Shown here: piece after piece, positions 21,708 to 32,071 of the stretch
Position numbering within the stretch: the stretch's first letter is position 1
Layout: each line of letters begins with the position of its first letter
Origin: a bacterium
GTDB lineage: Bacteria > Bacillota > Bacilli > Lactobacillales > Streptococcaceae
DNA length: 64,000 nucleotides
Assembly (NCBI GenBank): GCA_905221035.1
Contig: CAJNBP010000003.1
Location: 114,732 to 178,731, forward strand
Direction: 5' to 3'
Notes under the pieces: model-generated
Seen by the model: the letters and a program-made list of their open reading frames with translations, nothing else
What the model was told of the DNA's origin: nothing
Databases searched by the model: none
Position numbers and translations under genes: made by a program

Positions 21708-22919
21708 TTAATCTCGCTGAAAAATATCTCTTGTATAAACTTTTTCTAGCACATCATATAAAGATTTTTCCATCCGATTGGCAACAATCACTTGACTGCT
21801 AGACTTAAAAACTTCCAAATCATTAATCACCTGATTACCAAAGAAAAAGCTATGATCCTCCAAAGTTGGTTCATAGATAATTACTTCTAAACCTTTGGCC
21901 TTTAAACATTTTATAACACCTTGGATTGATGATTGACGGAAATTATCCGAACCACTCTTCATAGTTAAGCGGTAAACACCTATTATGATTGTTTGATTAC
22001 CGTCTGAAAGCTCCAACGCCTTTTTCAAAATACGATCGGCAATAAAATACTTGCGAGTACGGTTACTTTCTACAATAGCTGTCATCATATTTTGTGGTAC
22101 ATCATGATAATTCGCCAGCAACTGCTTACTATCTTTGGGAAGACAATAACCTCCATAACCAAATGACGGATTGTTATAATGGCTACCAATTCGTGGATCT
22201 AACCCTACTCCGTCAATGATGGATTTAGTATCCAATCCCTTCATCTCCGCATAGGTATCCAATTCGTTAAAGTAAGAAACCCGCAAAGCCAAATAGGTGT
22301 TAGCAAATAGTTTGACTGCTTCTGCCTCTGTTACACCCATAATTAAGGTCTCAACATCAGGTTTAAGTGAACCTTCCTGCAAAAGAGTCGCAAACCGCTC
22401 AGCCTGAACTACCTGCTCCGTATCTCTCAAATCTGCTCCAACGATGATTCGACTAGGATAGAGATTATCATAAAGTGCTTTAGACTCCCGTAAAAATTCA
22501 GGACTAAAGAGAATCTTAACTTGCCCAAAACGTGTTCGGAGACTTTCTGTATATCCCACAGGAATTGTGGATTTTATGACAATGGTCGCCTTCAAATTAA
22601 CCGCAATAATCTGCTCAATAACTGCTTCCACAACAGATGTATCAAAATAATTTTTTTTACTGTCATAGTTAGTTGGAACAGCAATTATGATAAAGTCAGC
22701 ATCTCGATAAGCTTCATTACAATCTAATGTTGCAACTAGGTCTAATTCCTTTTCCACTAAATAAGTTTCAATATCATCATCCTTAATGGGAGATTGGCGA
22801 CGATTGATAAGCTCTACTTTTTCAGGAATAACATCTACCGCTATAACCTTATGATATTGCGCTAATAGAATTGCAATAGATAAACCCACATAACCTGTCC
22901 CTGCTACTGCTATTTTCAT
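21708..22919 (-). CDS. ugd: UDP-glucose 6-dehydrogenase
   Basis: 403 residues from [20 protein letters not shown]; an in-frame ATG four codons upstream would bury the TGAGG ribosome-binding site, so the later start is preferred. It oxidises UDP-glucose to UDP-glucuronate with two NAD+. Seen: the Rossmann loop [18 protein letters not shown], the SPEFLRE motif, [16 protein letters not shown], and the catalytic cysteine segment [15 protein letters not shown]. It is inserted between fnlA and fnlB; the ribosome-binding site overlaps the fnlA stop. It predicts glucuronic acid, or a derivative, in the capsule. Confidence 0.95.
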   Translation of the reverse strand: MKIAVAGTGYVGLSIAILLAQYHKVIAVDVIPEKVELINRRQSPIKDDDIETYLVEKELDLVATLDCNEAYRDADFIIIAVPTNYDSKKNYFDTSVVEAVIEQIIAVNLKATIVIKSTIPVGYTESLRTRFGQVKILFSPEFLRESKALYDNLYPSRIIVGADLRDTEQVVQAERFATLLQEGSLKPDVETLIMGVTEAEAVKLFANTYLALRVSYFNELDTYAEMKGLDTKSIIDGVGLDPRIGSHYNNPSFGYGGYCLPKDSKQLLANYHDVPQNMMTAIVESNRTRKYFIADRILKKALELSDGNQTIIIGVYRLTMKSGSDNFRQSSIQGVIKCLKAKGLEVIIYEPTLEDHSFFFGNQVINDLEVFKSSSQVIVANRMEKSLYDVLEKVYTRDIFQRD

Positions 22920-22927
22920 AGGATACC

Positions 22928-23965
22928 TCACTGATTTAAAGATGCTAATTCTTTCCTAATATAGGGCAAAAGTAAGAGTTTTTCCTTGACCTGCTCGACA
23001 TTCCAGAGTTCTGTATTACTACTGTTAAACTCTGTTAAGGGATTGCGTTTGGCATCCCCTTCGTTGAAATACTTATCATAGTTAAGATCTCGATTATCGC
23101 TAGGCACACGATAAAAGCCACCTAAATCAATGGCATTCGTACATTCTTCATTAGTCAACAACGTTTCATACATCTTTTCACCGTGGCGAATCCCGATTAC
23201 TTTAATATCTTGATTAGGTGCAAAAAGTTCCGTAACAGCTTGCGCCAACACTTCAATGGTACATGCTGGTGCTTTCTGTACCAGGATATCTCCTGTTTTT
23301 CCTTTTTCAAAAGCAAACAGAACTAGGTCTACCGCTTCTTCTAAGGACATAATAAAACGAGTCATACTAGGTTCCGTAATCGTTATAGGATTCCCTTGCT
23401 TTATTTGATCAATCCATAGGGGAATCACAGAACCACGACTACATAGAACATTGCCGTAGCGAGTTACACAGACTTTTGTCTGATCTTCTTTTACCGTCCT
23501 TGACTTAGCAACAGCAATCTTTTCCATCATAGCCTTAGAGGTTCCCATCGCATTAACAGGATAGGCTGCCTTATCTGTAGAAAGGCAGATGACTTGTTTT
23601 ACTCCAGCTTCTATAGCTGCAGTGAGAATATTTTCAGTTCCTAGAACGTTAGTTTTGACTGCTTCCACAGGGAAAAATTCACAAGAAGGGACTTGTTTTA
23701 ATGCAGCAGCATGAAATACGTAATCCACACCGATCATAGCATTTTTAACAGAAGCTAAATCACGCACATCTCCTAAGTAAAAACGTATCTTATCAGCTAC
23801 TTCTGGCATTTTTGCTTGAAATTCATGACGCATATCATCCTGTTTCTTCTCATCTCTTGAAAAGATACGTACCTCCGAAATATCTGTTCCCAAAAATCGT
23901 TTGAGAACTGCATTCCCGAATGAACCTGTCCCCCCTGTAATAAGGAGAGTTTTCTTTGTAAACAT
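22928..23965 (-). CDS. fnlA: UDP-GlcNAc 4,6-dehydratase/5-epimerase FnlA
   Basis: 345 residues, extended SDR of the FlaA1/CapD type. It starts the conversion of UDP-GlcNAc to UDP-L-FucNAc. Motifs: [60 protein letters not shown] (catalytic Lys/Met in place of the classical YxxxK) and [18 protein letters not shown]. All fit FnlA rather than RfbB-type dehydratases. It is soluble, with no membrane segments. It is followed by ugd with eight bases between genes. Confidence 0.94.
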   Translation of the reverse strand: MFTKKTLLITGGTGSFGNAVLKRFLGTDISEVRIFSRDEKKQDDMRHEFQAKMPEVADKIRFYLGDVRDLASVKNAMIGVDYVFHAAALKQVPSCEFFPVEAVKTNVLGTENILTAAIEAGVKQVICLSTDKAAYPVNAMGTSKAMMEKIAVAKSRTVKEDQTKVCVTRYGNVLCSRGSVIPLWIDQIKQGNPITITEPSMTRFIMSLEEAVDLVLFAFEKGKTGDILVQKAPACTIEVLAQAVTELFAPNQDIKVIGIRHGEKMYETLLTNEECTNAIDLGGFYRVPSDNRDLNYDKYFNEGDAKRNPLTEFNSSNTELWNVEQVKEKLLLLPYIRKELASLNQ

Positions 23966-24200
23966 AGTTATTCCTCCTATCTATAATGATGTTCAACATA
24001 ATGCTTTTTAAATAAATTTAAAGCTTAACAACATGAAAAATAACGCACTACAATATTTTTCTGACTGATAATATTGGTGATACTTTCAACATACACCTTA
24101 TCCAAAAGAAAAGCTATATTTTTTTTAAAGGTGTAGAAATAAAGATAACTCAATCTTTAAATCTTTTGCATCCACCAAATATTATAAACTTTCTTTTTTA

Positions 24201-25007
24201 CTATTCTTTCTTATTCTTTATTTTAGTTTTCAAACGATAAATAATTTCTTTTTCTAACAATTTAATCTTTCTCTTCAACCGATAGCCTACAGTAAGATTT
24301 TCCCCCTGGACAAAAGACTCCGTTTCTGGGAAATCCGATAAATCTAATGAATAACCCAAAAGTTCCTCCAAACGTTCTTTTTCAGGTTTAACAACTTTAC
24401 CTCGAATAATCAACTTTCCTCTATTATAAGGGATAGGTTGGAACATATCATCCTCTAAAGCATAAAATTTCTCTTTCGTCAGGTAAGTTTTAAAGTTATG
24501 ATAAATCTCAAATTCCCAAGGAGAGGGACTACCCTTCATGAATTGAATCAAACTAGACTTCTTCCAAATAGCGCATTGAAGAGTTGTCTTATAGGGGGCA
24601 TATTTCGTGCGTCTTATATAATGCTCAGCAATACGCTCAGGTGTATTCCCTCCAGATATTTGTGATAGGGCAATACTAGCAATACTTGTATCCTCTTCCA
24701 TCAGAGACAGTAGTTCTTCTAATTCTTCAATTTTAGCTGGTTTTTCTACGATAAAGTCATCACAAAAAACAATGACTCGCTCTTCAGTAACTTGTTTCAA
24801 AGCAGTTGCAATACGATCTCCAAAAACTTCTTCCTGACCAATCAAAACCTTTACGCTAGGATCCGTGATTAACAATGGACCATCTGATGATACATAAATG
24901 GATACCGTATGAGAAATCTGCTGACGCATGGACTGGATGAGGAGATTTACTACCTGCTGATTAGTCTCGCAACTAACAATAAATAAAGCACAAGATGAAT
25001 TAAACAT
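24201..25007 (-). CDS. Putative GT2-like capsule glycosyltransferase
   Basis: 268 residues. The N-terminal half looks like a degenerate GT-A fold: ALFIVSCETNQQVVNLLIQS, a possible acidic metal motif in VIVFCDDFIVEK (about residues 83-94), and a second conserved block with NTPERIAEHYIRRTKY and WEFEIYHNFKTYL. The C-terminus (about 235-268) is strongly basic (KRKIKLLEKEIIYRLKTKIK), as in membrane-associated transferases. It overlaps the upstream GT4 gene by eight bases. The transferred sugar cannot be told. I call it a transferase from context plus the weak fold signs, so moderate confidence only. Confidence 0.65.
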   Translation of the reverse strand: MFNSSCALFIVSCETNQQVVNLLIQSMRQQISHTVSIYVSSDGPLLITDPSVKVLIGQEEVFGDRIATALKQVTEERVIVFCDDFIVEKPAKIEELEELLSLMEEDTSIASIALSQISGGNTPERIAEHYIRRTKYAPYKTTLQCAIWKKSSLIQFMKGSPSPWEFEIYHNFKTYLTKEKFYALEDDMFQPIPYNRGKLIIRGKVVKPEKERLEELLGYSLDLSDFPETESFVQGENLTVGYRLKRKIKLLEKEIIYRLKTKIKNKKE

Positions 25008-26085
25008 GACTTCCCTCCAAGATGTCCATAATATTTTTTGCTGAACCTTCCAGATTGTAGTCTTGCATCAGGTTTTGATCATAGCGAGCAACATGCTCAG
25101 CATCTAGTTTAAAGGTAGCCTTCAGCTTGTTAGCCAATTCTACCGCAGTCACTTCCTGCATCAGATAACCATTTTCGCCATCCCTAACAAATTCCAAGGC
25201 TGCGTTACAACGATCCGTAGAAACAATAGGAATGCCCATTGATAGCGCCTCTATAATAACCAGTCCCCAAGTATCTTCTCGAGTGGGCAAAACAAAGACA
25301 TCTGCCACCCGCATCAACTCTAGGATATCAGTTTTTTCTAGAAAAGGAATTATATGTATATTAGAAGGAATCTCTGTTTCAAAAACTGACAATTCTTCTC
25401 TTGTACCTCCGACCATAATTAACTGCAACGAAGTATCAGCTTCCTGCTCTTTCATAAAAGCCAAAAGCTCATCGACTCCTTTTCTATTGATAAACTGTCC
25501 CACAAAAAGCAGATTTTTCTCAGATTTTCGAATACTATATCTTGTGAAAACCGTATCCGAGGCAACCTCTATCATGTTTTTGAAATCATCTTGTGAAAGA
25601 GTTGAAAATATGTGTCGTTTAATCTTTGCCTTAGGAGCTAATTGCTGTATATAAGCATCTGTTGGGGTATTGGTGCTAAGCACAAACTCCGCTTTGCTTA
25701 GAGCAACAGACTTAATAAAATCCAACAGTTTCTGCTTAAGTGAGATATTACTATGATTTATTATACCATCAACAGAAATAGCGTACTGCCGTCTTGTTAG
25801 CCACATACTGCTCATCAAGAACATCTTTTTCCACCCAGTATAACCATCAAAGAAGACCATATCCATCTCTTTCAACATTTGAAACGTCTGAAATAAACCT
25901 AGTTCTGTGATTGATTGGAGCTTGGTACGAACAGGTCGTAGCTTGACATACTCAGCCTTTACCCCCGCCTCAATTTCGTGCACATAAAAAAGAGTCACTT
26001 CTGCATGCTTGGCTAACTCATCTAATAACATAACCCTAAAAGGAGCAATATTATTTGTAACATAAGAAATTTTTTTCTTTGACAT
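25000..26085 (-). CDS. GT4-family capsule glycosyltransferase
   Basis: 361 residues with a GT-B fold. The N-terminal half has ISYVTNNIAPFRVMLLDELA; the C-terminal nucleotide-sugar half has LLFVGQFINRKGVDELLAFM and the family motif VLPTREDTWGLVIIEALSMG (EX7E type). It is a cytoplasmic retaining transferase adding one sugar of the repeat unit. It overlaps the next gene by eight bases and follows the GT2 gene by 13 bases. Donor and linkage are unknown; it is one of three candidates for the GlcA and Galf additions. Confidence 0.85.
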   Translation of the reverse strand: MSKKKISYVTNNIAPFRVMLLDELAKHAEVTLFYVHEIEAGVKAEYVKLRPVRTKLQSITELGLFQTFQMLKEMDMVFFDGYTGWKKMFLMSSMWLTRRQYAISVDGIINHSNISLKQKLLDFIKSVALSKAEFVLSTNTPTDAYIQQLAPKAKIKRHIFSTLSQDDFKNMIEVASDTVFTRYSIRKSEKNLLFVGQFINRKGVDELLAFMKEQEADTSLQLIMVGGTREELSVFETEIPSNIHIIPFLEKTDILELMRVADVFVLPTREDTWGLVIIEALSMGIPIVSTDRCNAALEFVRDGENGYLMQEVTAVELANKLKATFKLDAEHVARYDQNLMQDYNLEGSAKNIMDILEGSHV

Positions 26086-26098
26086 CTGTTCCTTCTTT

Positions 26099-26980
26099 CT
26101 AATGTCCTAAGAAAAAGCGATCCAATTTGACTTTAAGTGCATATGAACGCCTACCCGATAAAAAGAGTAATCGAAGTCTGTGTACTGCAGAAATACCTGG
26201 CATCAGAAGAATTGGCAATCTATTTCCTTTATAGCGTGCTTCTTCTAGTTTCAATTCACGCTGAAGTTTAGTCTTCTGGTCTGCTGTTAAGTGATTGCTA
26301 AATCTCTCTAAAAAATCACGACGGATAATCTGACGGATATGATATTTCTCGTTAAAAAGTTCAAAAGTTGAAGTTCGGGATATAGAATTCCCCTCATGAA
26401 CACGATAATAAACCACAACATCCTCAATCAACGAAACACGATCTCCGAAATACTCAATACATAGCCCCCACCAAATATCTTCGTTCGGATAGGCCTCAGG
26501 TATAGGAAGGATAAAACGGTGCATGGCTTTTGAAAGCAAGGTAAGAGGTCCACTAAAATTGCGAACTGTATTTTTCTTTGGTAATACCAATCCATCATAC
26601 TTGTGAGAGTCAGAAACCATCCGCATGCGAGCTCTTAAAGCCACCTTTTCAGCAGGATTCCACTTTTGAGCCTCCTTGTTCCACTTTTCAAAGGCATCCA
26701 ATGGCAACTGGTCATCCGCTCCCATAAAATATATCCAGTCTCCTTTTACATACTGTGAAGCCAAGTTATAAGCTGGTACCTTGCCAATCTTTCCAGGATT
26801 CAAAAAGACAATTCGCTCATCTCCCATGATTTTTTCCTGTACAATAGCTGCCGTATCATCTGTAGATCCATCATTGACGATAATCAACTGAAAGTCCGTA
26901 TAGGTTTGCTGTTGAATACTGGCAATAGCTGCTCCGATATTTTTTTCTTCATTATAAGCTGGCATAATGATAGAGATCAT
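26099..26980 (-). CDS. GT2-family capsule glycosyltransferase
   Basis: 293 residues. A classic GT-A family 2 domain is seen: ISIIMPAYNEEKNIGAAIAS, LIIVNDGSTDDTAAIV, WIYFMGADDQLPLDA (metal-binding acidic motif) and a catalytic-region NEDIWWGLCIEYFGD. The C-terminal tail is basic and amphipathic, suggesting peripheral membrane contact. It overlaps wzx by four bases. It is an inverting transferase by family rule; the sugar is unknown. Confidence 0.88.
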   Translation of the reverse strand: MISIIMPAYNEEKNIGAAIASIQQQTYTDFQLIIVNDGSTDDTAAIVQEKIMGDERIVFLNPGKIGKVPAYNLASQYVKGDWIYFMGADDQLPLDAFEKWNKEAQKWNPAEKVALRARMRMVSDSHKYDGLVLPKKNTVRNFSGPLTLLSKAMHRFILPIPEAYPNEDIWWGLCIEYFGDRVSLIEDVVVYYRVHEGNSISRTSTFELFNEKYHIRQIIRRDFLERFSNHLTADQKTKLQRELKLEEARYKGNRLPILLMPGISAVHRLRLLFLSGRRSYALKVKLDRFFLGH

Positions 26981-28458
26981 GCGTTTTTCCTACTTTCTAT
27001 ATATTTTTTAATAGCTTGCCATAAAATTGGGTTACCTAGATAAATATAGGTTATAGTTGCGATAGTAAAAACAAGGACACCAACTATTATTTCACTTGCC
27101 AATAGCAATACTGTGGATAGGCGTCCTAGCAATAACAATCGTAGCCAACCAAGAGATAGATACATAAGAAAAGACAAGCCTGCAAAAATGATCACATATC
27201 CTAACAATCCTTTAAGAGGAATTTCCTTTCGAATAGGATATGTCTGGTAAACACAAATCACTAATTCTGATATAATAGTAGCTAAAATGGAACCGTACAC
27301 TCCCAAAGAAGGAATTAAGAGAGAGTTTAAAACTAGATTGATCCCACTTCCCAAAATAATCGCTACTACATAGACTCTCTCAAGTGAATGAGGAATCAGA
27401 TATTGGTAACGTATCGTTCCACTCCAGGCAGCAAGGCAGATATAGAGCGATAAACTAGGCACATAATCTGCTACCGCACCATATGAAGCTCCAAAAAAAA
27501 TACCTACAAAATCCCTAGCAATAGCACTAACTCCAAAAGCTGTAGCTAGAGATAAAGCAATAATTAAGATAAAAGACTGATAAAAAAGTTTATTAGATTC
27601 GGCTCTTTTATTCTGACTTAAAAGATGTGTTATTCGCGGGAATAAGATTATATTGAGAGAAGTAATGACAGTTTGCGGGATGTCAGTAACCATCCTACTT
27701 GAGTAATACAAACCCACAGCAGTATAGGATGCATAAATCCCCAACATAACCTTATCCATGGTTTGAAAAAGGGTATCTGCCAAAACAGGAATAAATAATA
27801 AGAATAAACCTTGATAAGCAAGTTTAATCTGCTTGATATTTACAAGATAAAACTGCTGTTTCAGAAAAACTGGAACAAATATTATCAACTGACTGACAAA
27901 AATTGTCCCTACCTTTATTAAGGTATAGATAGCCAAATCAGCCTCCGTATGCACAAAGAAAAAAATCATGAGGGCTGATAAGACATTTACAATGATATTT
28001 CGAACAGCAATTTCACGAAAACGTTCTAATCCTGACAAAAACCAAGTCATATCAAAACCAGCAGAAATTACATACAACATCTGGATCCAATATATATCCT
28101 GATTACTACCTACAAAGAAAGTCACGTATAAAAAGTATGCTAACATAGCTAGGCCTGCATTGAGTAGTTGTACAGTCAACAAGGTAGCGTACTCATCATT
28201 AGACTCTATATTGTCATGCCTTTTGAGAGAAATTTGCTTGCTTCCATACATACTAATCCCCATCAGGGTAAATGTAACAAAATAAGAAGCTACCGTATTG
28301 GTATATGTATAAATCCCTAACCTATCTGAAGAAAATACTCTAGTAATATAAGGAGTAACAATAAGTGGAATGAGCAAAGAGGTCAGTTTATTGGCAAGGT
28401 TAAACACATAGTTCCACTTTAGACTAGCTTGTTTCAGAATGTTCACCAACCTTTCCAA
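26977..28458 (-). CDS. wzx: Capsule repeat-unit flippase Wzx
   Basis: 493 residues and about 12-14 hydrophobic segments across the whole length, the layout of the MOP-superfamily polysaccharide transporter. Typical parts are NLANKLTSLLIPLIVTPYIT near the N-terminus and an early basic patch, with the FLSGLERFREIAVRNIIVN loop. It moves the lipid-linked repeat unit across the membrane for Wzy. It overlaps the wzy gene by 35 bases, so the two are coupled. Confidence 0.92.
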   Translation of the reverse strand: MERLVNILKQASLKWNYVFNLANKLTSLLIPLIVTPYITRVFSSDRLGIYTYTNTVASYFVTFTLMGISMYGSKQISLKRHDNIESNDEYATLLTVQLLNAGLAMLAYFLYVTFFVGSNQDIYWIQMLYVISAGFDMTWFLSGLERFREIAVRNIIVNVLSALMIFFFVHTEADLAIYTLIKVGTIFVSQLIIFVPVFLKQQFYLVNIKQIKLAYQGLFLLFIPVLADTLFQTMDKVMLGIYASYTAVGLYYSSRMVTDIPQTVITSLNIILFPRITHLLSQNKRAESNKLFYQSFILIIALSLATAFGVSAIARDFVGIFFGASYGAVADYVPSLSLYICLAAWSGTIRYQYLIPHSLERVYVVAIILGSGINLVLNSLLIPSLGVYGSILATIISELVICVYQTYPIRKEIPLKGLLGYVIIFAGLSFLMYLSLGWLRLLLLGRLSTVLLLASEIIVGVLVFTIATITYIYLGNPILWQAIKKYIESRKNA

Positions 28459-29629
28459 TTCGTGTGTTCAGAAGGCAACCAAAAACTAACCAAAGAATAA
28501 AACTCTTGGCACCAGGACCAAATGGCGCGTAACCTTCAAATAAGGCATTGACAGTATAAGAAAAAGCAAGGGCTAAAAAAAGCATGCGGAAACGATGAGA
28601 AGAAGAACGTTGCAAGAGGGCATAAACCATGGGAGACAGGGCTATTAAAACAAAAGCAGTCCCTACTATATAACCATAATTGAGAAAACTCTCTAGAAAA
28701 AAATTATCCATATAATAATAACCAATCCCTGTTAGTTCATGTCCTGAAATTTCTTTAGCAAAAATCTCAAAATACACAAAACGGTTGGAGGAAACGTAGT
28801 CCAAAGTCAGACTAGATGGTCGATATTCAGATGTGACCCTTAAAAATAGATTATTGATAAAAAAATCATAAATAGCTGAATTGAGGAAAAACGCACCTAC
28901 TACTGTTGAAACTCCTAATGTACGTCCAACCTTATGACCCAAAGATGTCTCCTGAAACCATATATAGACTAGTGGAAGTGCTGCAGCTGCTAACAGAACT
29001 GCTCGTGACCGCATAAGGATGCACATGTAAATCAGCAGTCCGCTACTAGCTAATAACAATACTTTTCTCCACAGTGCCCACTTGCGATTATATAGAGACA
29101 AGTTGAGAATAACTGCCGATAAAAAGATAGATGCCGCTGAATTCTTAGCTCGATAAACATAATCAATATTTGAAAAACTATGTCCTTGAAAGTAGTGATA
29201 ATAAATATCCACTGAAATCAGCAAACATGCTCCCAAAAAAGTCATGGTGATGATTTTCCAATAATGAACAATCACATCAGCATTCCAGTAGCCTAAAACT
29301 AGAATTCCCACAGCCAAATAGAGTTGCTGAGACAAACCATTAAAGACATAAGATACTCCCGTAACTATATCTAACAAAGCAATAGTGCTAATTAAATAAC
29401 CTATTGTTAATAAAAAAAATAGGAATGATCGTTCCATGTCAATTCTAGAAAAAATAGACACTACTCCCAACAGGATCCAGAAAGGCATAATCAGAAGTTG
29501 TGTAGGTATCCCACTAAACTTCCAGATATAGGGAGTCTGCGATAAAATAGATAAGGCAATCGCTGCCTGCAAAATATAAAAACGCAAACTACTATTGGGA
29601 AAACAAACAAATTTCTTTCGGGATTCCAT
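28424..29629 (-). CDS. wzy: Capsule repeat-unit polymerase Wzy
   Basis: 401 residues with about 10-12 hydrophobic segments and a larger external loop around residues 230-300 (NLFLRVTSEYRPSSLTLDYV). The layout is that of O-antigen/capsule polymerases, and no other polymerase candidate exists in the locus. Sequence motifs are weak, as is normal for Wzy, so the call relies on topology and on being next to wzx. It defines the linkage between repeat units and hence much of the serotype. Confidence 0.85.
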   Translation of the reverse strand: MESRKKFVCFPNSSLRFYILQAAIALSILSQTPYIWKFSGIPTQLLIMPFWILLGVVSIFSRIDMERSFLFFLLTIGYLISTIALLDIVTGVSYVFNGLSQQLYLAVGILVLGYWNADVIVHYWKIITMTFLGACLLISVDIYYHYFQGHSFSNIDYVYRAKNSAASIFLSAVILNLSLYNRKWALWRKVLLLASSGLLIYMCILMRSRAVLLAAAALPLVYIWFQETSLGHKVGRTLGVSTVVGAFFLNSAIYDFFINNLFLRVTSEYRPSSLTLDYVSSNRFVYFEIFAKEISGHELTGIGYYYMDNFFLESFLNYGYIVGTAFVLIALSPMVYALLQRSSSHRFRMLFLALAFSYTVNALFEGYAPFGPGAKSFILWLVFGCLLNTRIGKVGEHSETS

Positions 29630-29859
29630 TCCTCCTCCTTACTATCGTCAACATGTCAGTACCTATGTACTTTTATTTGGAATTACAGCTATTATACAAT
29701 AGTTAATAAGTTATTAAGAACTTATTAACTTACAGAAAATACTTAAATTTACTTACTAAACTTTCAAATCCTATAAATTGAAACGCCAAATCTCAGCAAA
29801 TTTCTTTAACAAAGTATCTATACTCCTAATACCACAAACAGTATTAATCATAAAAATTC
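29630..29859. other. Intergenic gap with palindrome in mid-operon
   Basis: This AT-rich gap between the first transferase and wzy contains a perfect palindrome at 29701-29730 (AGTTAATAAG - 10 bases - CTTATTAACT). A TATAAT hexamer lies at 29691-29696 (minus strand), just downstream of it in the transcription direction. It could be an internal promoter with an operator; no good -35 was found. Confidence 0.4.
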
Positions 29860-31086
29860 TCATGAGGAAAATCCCTCTCTCAAATAATTTTCTAACTGTG
29901 TCATAAACTGCTCTTTAGAAAAGTGCTTCTCATAGTAACAACGAGCTTGCTTTCCTAACTCTCTTTGTTCTTCCGTAGACAACATACTAAATTTACAAAT
30001 ATTTTGTGCCAATTGTTCCACATCTTTTTCAGGACTGACAAAACCACACTTTGCATCTTCTAGAATTGTTTTAGTATCTCCTGAAATTGCACCTATAATT
30101 GGTTTCCCTGCCGCCATGTAAGATTGTACCTTCCCAGGTATAGTACGAGAAACTATCGAGTCTCCTATTAGAGAAACTAACATAGCATCTGATTTTTTAT
30201 AGAAGGTAGGCATTTCTTCCAAAGAACGTCTTCCATAAAAGGAAACATTCTTCAAGTCCAATTCATAAGCTAATGCTTTCATACTTAACAATTCCGTACC
30301 ATCTCCAACAAAATGAAAATGAATTTTCTTGGGTAAATCGGTATTCTTTTCTATCAAGCTGGCAGCTTTCAAAATAGTTTCCAAATTTTGTGCTTTACCA
30401 ATATTACCAGCAAAAGTTAAGTCAACACTTTCTTTATTAACTTTCGATTCATCAGGAATAAAAAGATCTTCTGCATATTGTGGCAAATAAGTAATCTTTT
30501 GTTCTAATATGTCAAATTGTTTCACAAAATAATTCTTAAATGATGGACTAGTTACAAATATATAATCACTAGCTCGATAAACTTGTTTTGAGATAAATTT
30601 AAACAACTTGAAAATCAAGCCATCTTGTTTCACTCCCCCTACAGTTAAACTATCTGGCCAAACATCCATACAATATAGAAACAGAGGCTTCTTGTACTTA
30701 TTTTTATAAGCCATGCCAGCCCATGCCATCATAACTGGAGACGATTGATTTACAAAAACACAATCAAATTCTGATCCATCTTTTGCTTTATACTGTCCCA
30801 GTAGAACCCCTATCGATGAACTGATAGCAAAACTAAAATAATTTAATATCCTATGTGAAATACTTTTTCCCCTCGGAATTGTATATGAACGAAAAACAGT
30901 AACTCCTTCTATAGTCTCTCGTCTATTTTTGTTATTCCGATAATCCGCATATGTTTTACCTTCAGGATAATTAGGAATTCCTGTCAAAACAGTAACTTCA
31001 TGACCTCTCTCAACAAGATCCTCACAAATATCTGATAATCTAAAAGGTTCTGGTCTATAATGTTGACTAACAAATAAAATTTTCAT
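29860..31086 (-). CDS. wciJ: WbuB/WciJ-like glycosyltransferase (probable L-FucNAc transferase)
   Basis: 408 residues, GT-B fold, GT4 family. The N-terminus MKILFVSQHYRPEPFRLSDI, then ERGHEVTVLTGIPNYPEGK, and LYCMDVWPDSLTVGGV are typical of the WbuB subgroup. The C-terminal domain has LTFAGNIGKAQNLETILKAA and a GKVQSYMAAGKPIIGAISGD donor-binding segment. WbuB-type enzymes add L-FucNAc, and in pneumococcal fnlABC serotypes a wciJ gene follows wciI, as here. The family is secure; the exact sugar is inferred from co-occurrence with fnlABC. Confidence 0.8.
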   Translation of the reverse strand: MKILFVSQHYRPEPFRLSDICEDLVERGHEVTVLTGIPNYPEGKTYADYRNNKNRRETIEGVTVFRSYTIPRGKSISHRILNYFSFAISSSIGVLLGQYKAKDGSEFDCVFVNQSSPVMMAWAGMAYKNKYKKPLFLYCMDVWPDSLTVGGVKQDGLIFKLFKFISKQVYRASDYIFVTSPSFKNYFVKQFDILEQKITYLPQYAEDLFIPDESKVNKESVDLTFAGNIGKAQNLETILKAASLIEKNTDLPKKIHFHFVGDGTELLSMKALAYELDLKNVSFYGRRSLEEMPTFYKKSDAMLVSLIGDSIVSRTIPGKVQSYMAAGKPIIGAISGDTKTILEDAKCGFVSPEKDVEQLAQNICKFSMLSTEEQRELGKQARCYYEKHFSKEQFMTQLENYLREGFSS

Positions 31087-31094
31087 CGTACAAC

Positions 31095-31688
31095 TTAACT
31101 CTCTTTTTGACTTCCCTCTACAATTTCTTTACGTTTCAGCACATAAGGTATTGTTCTTACTATGCATCTAATGTCCATTAGCAACGATTTATGTGTCACA
31201 TAGTATCCATCCAATTCAGCTTTCATATCTGTTGATAGATTATCACGACCATTGATTTGCGCCCATCCAGTTAGTCCGGGTAAAACATCGTTTGCACCGT
31301 ATTTCTCTCTTGCCTCTATTACATCACGTTCACTTACCACTACTGGCCGAGGACCCACAATACTCATATCACCAACAAGAATATTACATAATTGAGGTAA
31401 TTCATCTAGAGATGTTTTCCTTAAGAAAGCTCCCACTCTAGTGATCCACTGCTCTGGATTTTGTAAATCTCGAGTTGCTACATATTTTGGTGTCTCCACT
31501 TTCATAGTCCGAAATTTAAAAATATAAAAAGTTTTTTTATGAATTCCAAAACGTTTTTGTTTAAATATTACCGGTCCTTTTGAATCAAACTTAATCGAAA
31601 TTGCAATTAGGATAAAAAATGGACAAAATAACGTTATCGCTATTAAAGATATAGATATATCTCCTAATCGTTTTAATATACTATACAT
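31095..31688 (-). CDS. wciI: Initiating sugar-phosphate transferase (short, WciI type)
   Basis: 197 residues, bacterial sugar transferase family. One N-terminal membrane helix (about 8-30) leads into the catalytic domain: GPVIFKQKRFGIHKKTFYIFKFRTM, RKTSLDELPQLCNILVGDMS, IVGPRPVV and PGLTGWAQINGRD. It is the short form lacking the extra N-terminal membrane domain of WchA/CpsE, so it is unlikely to use glucose as WchA does. It loads the first sugar-1-phosphate on undecaprenyl phosphate. The name wciI rests on its company with wciJ and fnlABC and is less secure than the function. Confidence 0.85.
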   Translation of the reverse strand: MYSILKRLGDISISLIAITLFCPFFILIAISIKFDSKGPVIFKQKRFGIHKKTFYIFKFRTMKVETPKYVATRDLQNPEQWITRVGAFLRKTSLDELPQLCNILVGDMSIVGPRPVVVSERDVIEAREKYGANDVLPGLTGWAQINGRDNLSTDMKAELDGYYVTHKSLLMDIRCIVRTIPYVLKRKEIVEGSQKES

Positions 31689-32071
31689 AAACTATCTCTC
31701 ACTATAAATTCAAAGTTCATCTTATTTCCATTTATCAAATCAAATATATCAACCCGTTAGACCACAAAAACTCAATATATATTTGGCAATTCAATGATTT
31801 TATAAGAATGTAATCATTTTATCCGCTATAACAACTAAAAATTTTCTTCATCCTAAACAAAATTTATTTGCTTCAGTAATATATGACTTCTCAATAGTGG
31901 ATTAGAAGGTTTAGTTCAGTTGTACTTCCAAACAAACCGAATATTTTTTAAAGAATATCGTTTTCTAAAATTTCAATCAATATATAAGTTAGTAAACCAA
32001 CAGGTACATTCTATAAGATTGGGAGGGTTATATTGTAGACCCCTTTCCATGCCAGACTCTCTAACTTCATT
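31689..32071. other. 383-base gap between wze and the initiating transferase
   Basis: AT-rich with no credible reading frame, no repeat I can name and no clear terminator. It separates the conserved regulatory genes from the serotype-specific part. A TACAAT hexamer on the minus strand near 32030 might be a weak -10, but nothing convincing supports a promoter. Confidence 0.4.

Noticed and set aside
31689..32071. Possible lost gene between wze and the initiating transferase
   Set aside because: No frame or remnant with recognisable similarity was found.
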